From Lotus japonicus (Eukaryota; Streptophyta; Magnoliopsida; Fabales; Fabaceae), in the NCBI RefSeq assembly GCF_012489685.1, contig NC_080043.1:78880292-78944291 (forward strand): 64,000 nucleotides of DNA, read 5' to 3'. Shown piece by piece: positions 11,510 through 21,604 of this stretch. The position numbers were made by a program, and so were the translations under genes. Under the pieces are notes generated by a model, which saw only the letters and a list, made by a program, of their open reading frames with translations, searched no databases and had not been told where the DNA came from. Every line of letters begins with the position of its first letter. Position 1 is the first letter of the stretch.

Positions 11510-12546
11510 GGTGTTGGATTCGGTGGTACGGCTAAAAACTGTTCCACGGTGGTGCAGTTTAAAAATAGCCACTGGATATAATTATTTTAAAATTGAACGG
11601 TTGGGATTGATTGGAATCAAAATGTTAATTTACAAAAATATCCTCTTTGCATATTACCCATCTACCCCATTGTTTTGATCTGAGGCCTCCTTCTCCTACC
11701 TCGGTCACCATGTTCGCTGCCAGATCTGGCTCCATCTCCCTGGGTTTGTGACGAACCCATCAACCACCCCACCACGTTGCAGCCTCTTCTTCCCAACAAC
11801 CCTTCGGCCACAGCAAGGTCGAGGGCTCACCGTAAACCTCCTCCCACCACCTTCCATCACCCATTCCAATACTCAATTCAACACTACACCACCATTCCCC
11901 TTTTCCCCCAACCCTAACTAGCTAAATTTCTTCGCTCCCAATAACGAAGAAGGGAAAATTCGGGTTTTGCATAGAACGAATTGGAATACAGTGAGGGATG
12001 TGAGAGTGAAGAAGAAGAAGAAGAAAAGGGAAAATGGAGTCCACAATTTCAATAGGGGGTCGATTTCGTTTCAATTTTGCAGCAAAATCTTTGGAAAGTT
12101 TCAATTTTTTATGTACTCCTCTTAAGATGACTTAAAGATTCCTTTTTTTTTTCTTTCCCAAATGCCCTCAACGATGTTCAGATTTGAAAGCAATCTGAAC
12201 CAACAATTTTAATTATGAGAAGAAAAAAGGGGAGTGAACTTTTTCTTACCTCAGTTTGGATAATTTAATGAGGGTTTTTTCTTCCTTCTGGTTTGGATAG
12301 TTTAATTATGTTTTTTAGAGTTCAAAATTGTTTAGATTCTGGGCTTTTGCTGGAGGAGAGAAATGGAGATTATGAATTCATGCCTCTGGGCTGTAATTGA
12401 GAGCACAGTGCAGAGAGCAGGTGAAGAAGATGATGATATTAATGTCCAAGGAATAAATAAAGTAAGGGTATTATTGTCACTACAATTTAAAATATCAAGT
12501 GTAGCACCGTGAGTCAGTTTTTAACTGACCCACGGAAGCCATCGTC
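11510..12546. mobile_element. Second MULE-like element, diverged ends
   Basis: AATGATTAT occurs exactly at both borders (11501-11509 and 12547-12555), a 9-bp duplication. The ends are imperfect inverted repeats of about 32 bp, best conserved as TTCGGTGG and TAAAAACTG on the left and their counterparts on the right. No transposase is visible. The Pro/Thr/Ser-codon-rich interior (11680-11920) may be captured sequence. Confidence 0.65.
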
Positions 12547-12583
12547 AATGATTATACTTAGAGATACTGAGAGTATCATACTT

Positions 12584-15500
12584 TTTTTTTTGACACCAAA
12601 AGAAACTTTATTAGTGAAAGCAAGCACATGGGAACATCCTCCCATGTGAAAAGGACACAAAATTGGGCAAAAAATAAAGCTTGGGATAGATGCCTCATTA
12701 AAACCTTACTAGAAAAAACTCATATGAGATAAAAACCTAGTGAAGGAAAAAGAGTACACCACCCCCCAAGAGCCCAAACCACCTCGCATAAAACAAAAAT
12801 GATCCCTACATTTTCCCCCCTCAACATAGTCATTACAAATATCAACCCTGTCAAAACAAGGCATTATTAACCGAGGAATACAAGCAGCTAAGGAAAACCA
12901 ACCAATAATAATCCTTGTGCACAAAGACTTGATAATACCCAATGCCCACCATGCCTTCCACCATGAAACCAAATAAATCTCTCAACCCAACAATGCCTTT
13001 GCCCTTGCCAAGAAAAAGAAAACACCCACCAATTTGCAGTAGAAAACACCCATGACCAAAAGTAGTAAAACACAGCACCTCCATTTAAAAATCCCAATAC
13101 CAACACACCAACTATGAAGCCTGAAATCAAGAAAGAAACAAAGACGCACCCCACACACAGCATATCCACAAAATACCTTGCAACAAAACATAACAAATCC
13201 CAATACCTTGCCCCAATCAATGCATCATCAGCCCAATAATTGTTATACCAAGACCTGCCGCCAAGCTCAATAAAACCAACACATTTTATCTTCATAATGC
13301 AGACCTGATAAGCCAATATATTCACATCTTCTGGAGAGAATCACAACTTGCCATATCAGACCATTCCATCATGGCACAACCAATTCACTACCAACTACAT
13401 AACCATTCCAAAATTTAGCAACATCAGCCGCAGAACACGAAAGACACCAAAAACGCACCCCACCATGTCCTGCCAAATACCATCCTACCCAGCATCAAAT
13501 AGAGGACCCCATATCCAAAGCCATCACAATACTTCCCATACACCATAAAAACTCACCACTGCCATAGAACCCCACGTCCACCACACACAGAGCCAACAAA
13601 AGCAATCAGCAGGCTTTCGATCACAAGGATTACCCCGACCCACACCCCTCACATTCCAGATTATCCAAGGATTACCCATAACCCCAGAACCCACCAAACC
13701 ACAGCACTACCGAAAAATTGGGTGATTTTTCCTTACTTGGACTGTAAGCTTCTTTACCATCTCATCATCATATCCATCAAAAACTACACCCAACTGTTTG
13801 CCTAGGGACCACGCCTGTTGAGCCCAAGCCACTGAACTTTCGATCCCAACGCCCTCCTGTGTTCGTGAAGGTAGGCGCGCAGCAATGGTTGTTTTGTTAC
13901 GGCTTCCCTTCGGCCTGCCCCTCTTCACTAGCGTTCTCTCACCCAAATCTCCCTTGCGTTTTTCTGCAGCTTGAATCACCTTCTTACGGCCTCTTCTACG
14001 GTTTACCCGACTGAGAATTTGGTCCTCTAGAAAATCATCATCATCCCCCAACAACCCAGGATTCGACCCACCCGACCCATCCACACCATCCACCAAAAAC
14101 ATCTGCTTCCCAACTGGAGATCGTGCAAGCTCTTTTACTTTCCTAAGAGAGGAGGGTAATTTTTTTACAGAGCCCACCTGATAACCCTCAACCGGACTAG
14201 CCCACTCATTTTTTAGCCCATTCCCCGTAATAATCATATCTTTCAAATTGCAAATATCCTCAACAACAGAACCCGTGTCCTTCTCTTTTTCAAACCCGCC
14301 TACTATAACCCTTCCCCAATCAGTTGCTTCTACTCCTTGATTCGTGGTAACGTTCCCATCAATATGCCCTCCGTTTCCAATAATTGCTCCATTTACTCCA
14401 ACTATGGCCACATTCTGTAACCACTGCAGTAACTCCAATGTCGTATACCCCGCCTCAATCAAATCTTTGAAACCATCTGTTACAAGACCTGTCAACGGAG
14501 CCACCGCCACCGCCGTCGTTTCCACCGCCACCTCTGACGTCGTAGGCTCAATCTCCTTCGCTCTGGGTTCATCATCCACTTTAGTATCTGGCACGTCTTG
14601 AACCGCCTCGTCCTCATCATCATCGAAATCCGAATCAAACACTTTTCTAATCTTCGGGTCTAACTTTAGGCCAGACCAGTCTTGATATACTGATAACTCT
14701 TTCTCTATCAGAATGCGAACCACAGTCCCCTCCACACTGACATCCACAAATTGTTGCTCCAGCAGAGGACTTGTGGTATCCACCAACATACGTGCAAAGT
14801 CAAGGCGTTCTTTTCTTGACGTAATTCCATCAACACACACGTACTTCCCTAACCTGTTACCAATGGTTTCAAAGAACTGGAAATTCCACACCCCCATAGG
14901 CACCTTCCATAAACGTACCCAAGCCAATTGAGACGTTCCAACTGACAATGCTTCACACGGCTTAATCCATTCGAAAAATTCTTCAAGCATTGTGGCAGCC
15001 TCTACCAGTATAAATGCCATCTCATCCTTAGACTCAAATTCAAGAATCACGTCACGTGCACCGAGCAACTTGATCTTAAAATTTGATAATCCCTGCAACC
15101 GGAGCCCCTCCTGGAGACTTTCTGCTGATTGAACATTGAAGCAGGTTGCAACCGCACATCTCTCCACCCACTGCCTTTCCTCCTCCCCCATGGTGAAAGT
15201 TGCACAAGAGTCACTTTTGACGTCAACCGGGTTGCTGGCGAAATCTGTCCTTCTCTCTGCTTTGGCCTCCATAACTTCCCTCGCACCATATATTGCTGTG
15301 ATTTCACATGTTTGGATGGAAATTTTTTGTCTTGCCCCCATGATTTCTGATACAAAGCCTTCTTTACCACCAAATAAGCTCCTTCCAACTTTAATCCATT
15401 AAACTTGTGAATTGCTCGGTCTGCCTCCTCATTTGAGTTGAAACGCAAGAAGCCAAACCTTAGACGTCTACCCTCCTTCTTTCTCCTCTGGACATACACG

Positions 15501-15732
15501 CTCCTTAACCCTCCTACCTTCACAAAAATCGCATGAACCTTTGCCCATGTCACTCCATCTGCCAAACCATCAACAAAGACAGTAAATGAACCCACATGCC
15601 TTTTCCCTGTCCATCCCTCCTGGTATCTCCCCTCAAGCGAGTTTATCCCTCCGGCCACCTCTGCCCTAGCAGAGCTCCTCATATACAATTTTTATTTCAC
15701 TCATATAATCAAAAACAAAGAAAATGAAAAAG
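12584..15732 (-). mobile_element. L1-type LINE lacking reverse transcriptase
   Basis: GAGAGTATCATACTT flanks the insertion exactly (12569-12583 and 15733-15747), a 15-bp target duplication. The + strand T run next to the left copy is the 3' poly(A) of a minus-strand element. The 3.1-kb unit holds ORF1 (RRM and DUF4283-like parts). It then has only the opening of ORF2 (IIWNVRGVGRGN near 13625-13680, the start of the LINE endonuclease) and a typical LINE 3' tail. About 4 kb of endonuclease and reverse transcriptase is absent. The perfect duplication indicates recent mobilisation, presumably by enzymes supplied in trans. Confidence 0.88.
13707..15688 (-). pseudogene. LINE ORF1: RRM, DUF4283-like, AT-hook; one frameshift
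   Basis: The predicted protein is an RNA-binding chaperone-type ORF1 of a plant LINE. The first part (start 15688) contains an RRM: VGSFTVFVDGLADGVTW (RNP2-like) and RLRFGFLRFNSNEEADRAI (RNP1-like). The frame then shifts near 15340. The second part (15341-13707) continues with a DUF4283-like region (about residues 50-220, with VRLWKVPMGVWN), an acidic stretch (DSDFDDDEDE) and a basic AT-hook-like KRGRPKGSRNK near the C-terminus. The only visible lesion is the shift at the RRM/DUF4283 junction. ORF1 is otherwise open over nearly 2 kb, in contrast to the missing ORF2. A sequencing error at the shift cannot be excluded. Confidence 0.8.
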
Positions 15733-15747
15733 GAGAGTATCATACTT

Positions 15748-16370
15748 ACTAAGGACTATCTTCCACTTTACAAAGTTTGATTCTTAATTTCCCCTCAAGC
15801 AACTTAGGGATTTTAGGGTTTTTGATGATTTTTTGTCGTTTCTGTTTCAAAAGTTTCAAGTATGGCTCTCTCTTTTACATGAATCAGTAAAAATATATTG
15901 GTAATTTAGTGAAAAAAGTTGGTATGTAGCATGGTGAAGAGTCTTATGATCAGTGACCATGAACTAGGTAGGTATGAATCGCATTACATGAATGATCCTA
16001 TAATGAACCGATACATTTTTAGATCATCCATGTAGCGAGACTCATGCCTTCCGAATTTATAGTTACTAACCATAAGACCTTGAAGTCCCTTTAGTATCTT
16101 GCATATAAACTTTTTTCAGTAAGTCATTAATTTATTTTTTACTGAGTGTGGAAAAAGAGAGAAACATGCTTGCAACTTTTGAAACAAAAATGGCAAGAAA
16201 TCATCAAAATCCCTAAGTTGCTTGAGCGAAAATTGTGAATTGAACTTTGTAACAAGCTATTAGGGGAAGAAAGTCCTCTGTAATTATCATATCACCCACA
16301 TACACCGAGATTTAAACATAATGGGAATGAAGATGAAGGATGAACAGAGAGGTCACAGTCATACCTACTA
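15748..16370. other. Repeat-like intergenic DNA
   Basis: No gene. Imperfect inverted similarity links about 15780-15870 (TTAGGGATTTTAGGGTTTTTGATGA and neighbours) with 16140-16260 on the other strand. This suggests an old inverted-repeat element between them. Confidence 0.3.
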
Positions 16371-16379
16371 GGCACAAAA

Positions 16380-17110
16380 CCAAACCTTAACAGAGCACAA
16401 TCAATCAAATGGTAACGGGTTTCACAATAGGGGAGAAAGCCTCACCATAGTCAAAGCCATATCTCTGAGGAGAACCTTTAGCAACTAAGCGTGCTTTGTG
16501 CCAATTTATTTTTCAATCTGGGTTTTTCGTGACTCTAAACACCCATTTGCACCCAATGGGTTGTCATCCTTGAGAAAGAGAAACAAAAGACCAAGTTCCA
16601 TTGCAGTGAACAGCCTAGCCTATTTGGGATTAGTCAAGGCTTGTTTGGCTGTTTTTGGTCTAGCTTGGGGAAAGTAGCAGGGTAGGAAATCAGTGGTGGA
16701 GACAGGGGTGGCATACAGATGCCATGGCCACCCCCATAATTTTGCAACTCTCTTAAAAAAAATTAACAATAAACAATTTATTACATACTCTAAATTAAGT
16801 GATAGTACCATATTTTCTTTGCATGCATTTTGTCAAGATAGAAATTTTCTTTACTTAAATCTAAATATATAAACAATAAAAATTTGTGTATACTCAGCGG
16901 GATAGGAAGAGAAAAGAGATAAATACTTTAGATGACAGTTAATAGTTTGTCAATTTTTTAAAATTAAAGTGTATACGTGACTTTAAAAATCTGTATATAT
17001 ATATTTATTTAATTTTGGCCCCTGTCAACTTAAAAGTCTGCCTCCGCCACTGTAGGAAATTATTTGGGTTTTACAATTCCTGACTTAGCCTGGGTTTTCA
17101 TAGGATGAAT
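16380..17110 (-). mobile_element. Copia pol remnant, minus-strand part
   Basis: Read on the minus strand, with stops: a KTQAKSGIVKPK-like segment, then NGTWSFVSLSQG, GCKWVFRVTKNPD and [34 protein letters not shown] blocks. These are the join to, and the N-terminal half of, copia reverse transcriptase. A hAT element interrupts it at 16691-17052. Confidence 0.75.
16691..17052. mobile_element. hAT-type MITE (362 bp)
   Basis: Inserted in the copia remnant. Starts CAGTGGTGGAGACAGG and ends CTGCCTCCGCCACTG. The 8-bp duplication TAGGAAAT is exact on both sides (16683-16690 and 17053-17060), as expected for hAT. The interior is AT-rich and noncoding. Confidence 0.88.
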
Positions 17111-17114
17111 TTGC

Positions 17115-18280
17115 TTGTTTCTTGCTCAATCTCTTGAAGATAATTGGAAGACTGTCAAGAGGGATATTGAGGTACCTTAAGTGTACCATCAATGATGATC
17201 TTGTCCTTTATAAAGGAGACCCTCCCCTGCTCCAGTGCATCTCACAACATATTGTGATACCATTGGTTTTTATCCTCTTTTGGCCTAATTTAAGACTATG
17301 TACAATCGTTTTTCCATTCAACACCCTCATTTTTCATTTTTACATTCCATATCATCTTCTCTCTTCCACCTAATAATTCAACACACATTCAATTTTTACT
17401 CACTACAATTGTTTTGTTTAATAAAATTCAACACCCTACCCCACCACTTTTATTTCATATTCTTACTTTCTTTTATGTTTTGTTTTTGTGATTATATATT
17501 AATAACAAAAGGGTTACTGTTGGGATCCATTTCCCTAAAAATATGTTTAGAGCTACAAACAAGAGTTTATTGGAGGCTAAATAGAAAAACTAGAGGGGGA
17601 AAATGTCATTTTTTGTGTCCAAATCAAATGAATCAAGTATCTATTTATAGACAAAAAAAAAGATGAATTTTGGTGAAAAAAAATTAATCTACTACGAAAT
17701 AATTGACCCCAAATAATTAGGATCAGATAAAAATCTGGAAATTTCAACAATCAATGAAATTTTGTCATGTGTGTTGAGTGAGACCGATTACTGTTCATTC
17801 AACATTGTTGAATGTATTCAACACCCCATTCAACTACACCATTGGACCCCTTCATCTATTGAATCCGTGATTCAACAGCTCTATTGTAAATGGTCTAGAG
17901 CTCAAAGAAACAGTCCCTTATACGTAGCCCATCCAGCACTGAGGCAGAATATAGAACTCTTGCCAACATAGCCGAAGTTTTGTGGGTTGAATCCTTACCC
18001 ACTAAGTTTAAGGTTCCTTTCACTACACCGTTGATTCTATGTGACAACATCAACACAGCTCCCTTGTCCCATAATCCAATTCTACATGCTAAAACTAAAC
18101 ATATGGAGTTGGACATCTTCTTTGTCAGAGAGAACGTGCTGAATAAAAGTCTGCTTGTCAAACACATTCCATCCCTTGACCAAGGTATATGCTGACATTT
18201 TTACTAAAGCTTTGTCTCCTTTGCATTTTTTTGTGCTTAGAAACAAACTTAAGGTTTTTTTGGTAAGCCAAAGAATTGTA
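17115..18280 (+). mobile_element. Copia pol/RNase H remnant, plus-strand part
   Basis: The + strand reads a GILRYLKCTINDDLVL block (RT C-terminus), then FWPNL. After a Harbinger-like insertion it continues as a decayed STEAEYRTLA-like RNase H block, LPTKFKVPFTTPLILCDN and AKTKHMELDIFFVREN, then a FTKALSPLHFF-like end. It is opposite in orientation to the 16380-17110 remnant, so the copia copy has been rearranged head to head near 17110. Internal codons are missing and frames are broken. Confidence 0.75.
17294..17895. mobile_element. Harbinger-like insertion in the copia remnant
   Basis: The ends are imperfect inverted repeats (GACTATGTACAATCG on the left, GACCATTTACAATAG reading inward from the right). 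Removing this 602-bp block rejoins the copia codons FWPNL and a SRAQRN-type segment, which supports the borders. TAA and TAG flank it; if this is a TNA duplication it has one change. Confidence 0.55.
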
Positions 18281-19542
18281 CTACCTCCGGTCTTATATAT
18301 AAGCAAAAAAAAAAAAATTCACATAGTTTAAGAAATGTAGTTAAACTAGATAAAATGCATTAAATATGTCTTGAATCAAAATAAACTTTCAAAATTATTC
18401 TTTGTTCAGTGACGGAACTTGACATGAATGTTTGGAGGGGCTAGTATATTGTGCAAACTTTTGGATGTTTTGTTTAATATTTTGGTTCAAATTCAAACTT
18501 GATTTCATATATCTTTAGATAATAAAGAAGTTAAAATTTGTCAGGTTAAACTTAACATTGATTGAAAAAATAGAGTTATGTTTACCATATAACTTTAACG
18601 TAAATTCACGTTAAGTTTAATAAAAATTAGAAAATAAAAGATACAAGTGATACTTAGAATAAAAAAAAGAAAAGAAAAGAGAGAAATGATGGATGTGTAA
18701 TATATATGATAGACGTAAAAAATAGAGAAAAAATTAGATGTCTTTTAGAAGTTCATAGATTTTTTTATTTTTGAGTATCCTTACTCAAAAGCAGTCCCAA
18801 ACCATTAATGCCCCATTCGTTAATAGTAGCAATATTTTTTCATACTCTTATTTTTTTTTCTCTCTCTCTTTTCACATCACATTTTTTATTAAATTTATCA
18901 CTTATGACTTATTAGTATTTTTCTTAGTATCTAAAACTTGTGGTCTTCATCAAACATTATTGAAAATGAAAATACATATTACAATTTCACTTTTCATTAT
19001 AAAAACAACCTTTAAAAAAAAAGAAATAAAGTGACAAGACATTGGGTTCAGAGGCTTCACGAACATCCAAAATTAAAGAAAAGGAGATTAGCATAATGTT
19101 AAAAAAGAGGTAGCTTGCATATGTAGCCTGTCACAGCTAGTATTGGAAACATCAGAAAAGTAGCTTTCAATTATTTTTATTATTACTAAAAGTAATCTCT
19201 TAAATTTGCTTCAACTCCTTCGTCTTCCTCTCGACTTTCACACCCAGAAAGCTCAAACATGGCTGGAAATGGTCTGTCTTACTAGTACGTTAAATTTTTC
19301 CGAAAATGATGGGGGAGCTGAGGCTCCCCTATGTCACCAAGAAGGTCCGCCACTGCCTTTGTTATTAGTGTTGGAAAGTGGGAAAGAGATAGAATAATTA
19401 ATGAGACACATTTAACAAGTTAGAATTAATAAGGACATCATGGGAAAAAAATAATTAATATAGCTCAAACTTTCATTTGGTTCTTATAAAAAGGACAAAA
19501 AAAATTCTTATCTTTCGTGCTTATAAATAGGACCGGAGGTAG
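18281..19542. mobile_element. Stowaway/mariner-type MITE, split by a hAT
   Basis: Left end CTACCTCCGGTCTTATATATAAG; the right end is its imperfect reverse complement (CTTATAAATAGGACCGGAGGTAG). TA lies outside both ends (18279-18280 and 19543-19544). This matches Stowaway elements (TA duplication, CTCCCTCCG-type ends). Without the nested hAT at 18407-19355 the MITE is about 305 bp. Confidence 0.85.
18407..19355. mobile_element. hAT-type element nested in the Stowaway MITE
   Basis: Starts CAGTGACGGAACTTG and ends GAAGGTCCGCCACTG. The flanking 8-mers are TCTTTGTT and CCTTTGTT (one mismatch). A GAGGGG/CCCCTC-type inner repeat is visible at both ends. No transposase remains. Confidence 0.78.
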
Positions 19543-19589
19543 TATTAAAAAATAGCACAAGGGGTGTTAAACCCAAATACAAGAAAAGA

Positions 19590-20477
19590 AAGAGAGAAGA
19601 ATAAAGAATGAAAGGAAAAAAATAAATAAAGTTTATAGAACTCGTCTGCATAATCCAAACCAGATTAAGTTCCCTTACAAACTTAAACTATTACTCCAAG
19701 TAAATCAAGAATGTCCCAACATATAGCAACAACATACAACACCCAAAAAGCAACCACGACAATAGACGTCCAACACCAAGAATGCATAGCAGAAGAGAAA
19801 AAATACAACCCAACCTCCACTCCAAACGCACAACGAACAATAGCCAAAAACTCATGCCCCTAGCGAAATTCAAAGAGAAGAGAGGCATATGACCGGATTT
19901 GACTTCCATTCATATAATGAATAATGAAACTCCCTCACTTTCTCTTTTAACCAATGCCAAGTTCGAACCTGGATTAATTCCACAACCAAACCACCGTCCT
20001 AAACACCATCCTTGAAAATAACACTGTTACAAGTTATCCACAAGGACCAGCAAGATGCCATCCACACCGTTACCTCAGCAAGCCGTTGTTTCTTGTTTCT
20101 GCCAACAAAGGAGAACCGGCTAAAAAGTGATTCTGATGAAGATGACAATACAGTTTCAAACCCAAACCACCGATAGACAGCATTCCAGACATCAAAAGAC
20201 CGCAAGCACGTACAGAACAAATGATCACAACACTCTTCTACACGATTACAAAAAGGACATAGTACATCCACCTATGCCGGAATGGCACCTCGCCTCCTTA
20301 AATTCACCTTGGTCGGGATCCGATTTAGCAGCATGCCCCAAGCAAAAGCTTTAACATTTGAGGGAGCAAATGCAGACCAGATTGATTGAAAACCGATATC
20401 AGACACTCCTAAATCACTCACCTGCAAAAAAGAATAAGCTGAGTTAACAGCACACTCATCCTCCTTGAGTTTGCAGG
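19590..20477 (-). mobile_element. LINE 3' fragment with RT zinc-binding domain
   Basis: On the minus strand: WSAFAPSNVKAFAWGMLLNRIPTKVNLRRRG, then an in-frame TAG at the 20271/20272 junction, then VLCPFCNRVEECCDHLFCTC. This is the zf-RVT domain (CPxC, HLFxxC) downstream of plant LINE reverse transcriptases. It continues toward VWMASCWSLWITCNSVIFKDG and TWHWLKEKV-like LINE tail blocks. It is 5'-truncated and dead. Confidence 0.8.
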
Positions 20478-20680
20478 CGCTGTTAGAGAGAGTTTGCATT
20501 CAGACAGTTAGTTTTATGCACATATGTTTTATATTTTATACACGTGTGTTTAAGACTTTGTTACAGTTTGTTGTATATATAAGTCTATTTGTAACTGAGA
20601 ATCAATTAATTAATACATTCAGATATTTTACAGAACTTTCTCAATCTTTTTCTCTAAGATGATGTTAGGCTTTTCTACAT
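20478..20680 (+). mobile_element. Probable copia LTR fragment
   Basis: A TGTTAGAGAGAG start, a GTATATATAAG TATA-like block and GTAACTGAGAATCAATTAATT followed by TTTCTCTAA are LTR-like. The position fits the 3' LTR of the copia remnant at 17115-18280. A GGGGTGTTA polypurine-like tract sits at 19560-19568, left of the LINE that split them. Confidence 0.4.
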
Positions 20681-21604
20681 TTTTCTTTAAGCCAATCTGG
20701 AGTGCTAAACGTTATTGACAGAAAAAAATAAGGTTAACCTTGGATTCGAGTAGGTATCTCTATTATGGGGTGTACAATATCCTTGCTTAATTATTACCTT
20801 GGGCAGCTTGCAATTTGCATGTCAGTGTAGTGCACAATTTGATAGCCTAAGATTGGTTTAGCCGACTTGTTATTGTTTTCTCTCATTTCAGATCAGAATC
20901 ATGTCACATGACAATCTCAAGTTAAATATTGTATTTATCTCTTTGGTCTTTAATATTTAAAGGGTCACACTCGCACTGATAAATATTTAATACATACATA
21001 TGAAGAGAGAGAGAGTGAAATATGTACAAAAATTTCTTCATGAGAGAACATGAGAGAATTTTCACATGAGAATATCATGATCTATTTTTTAAAAGTTAAT
21101 TCTAGTTTCAAAATCAATTATGGAATGAAGCTATAAAAAGTAACTTTTACAATGGATTACAATCAATAGTGAAATTTTATAACTAAATTTCATATTGAAA
21201 TTACTTTTCTCATTAATATTTCCAAACAAACATTAAGCGAGGGGTGATAAAAAAATCAATGTTGGCTACAACCCGGCCAAACTGTCTAAAGATTTCATGC
21301 AGCTGACCGGTTTATACGGTTTTCAGGTGGAATATAAAACTGACAGCTTTTGGAGTTTATATGATTAACAAAAGTTATGACAAACTAAACAAAAATGTTG
21401 AAATTCATTTAAAAAAAAAAAAAAACTCATCATGTAGTTTTCGACCATTCAGAATAATACATAGTAGGGTATTACGCTCCCTAAGCTTTCCTCAACAGAA
21501 CAGAGAAGAACAATGGACAGAAGATGAAAGTTACTCAACTAAATGCCAAATCTTGTTAACCAATTCCCGAAGTTGACATCTTGCATCTGACTCCCGAGAA
21601 AAAT
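20681..21604. other. Intergenic DNA and 3' flank of the lysine gene
   Basis: AT-rich with no coding signal. The region nearest 21605 should include the 3' UTR of the minus-strand dihydrodipicolinate reductase gene. Confidence 0.5.

Noticed and set aside
12709..13325. Several minus-strand ORFs rich in Phe, Trp, Gly and Cys
   Set aside because: They lie in the 3' region of the ORF2-deleted LINE, overlap each other and show no reverse transcriptase motifs.
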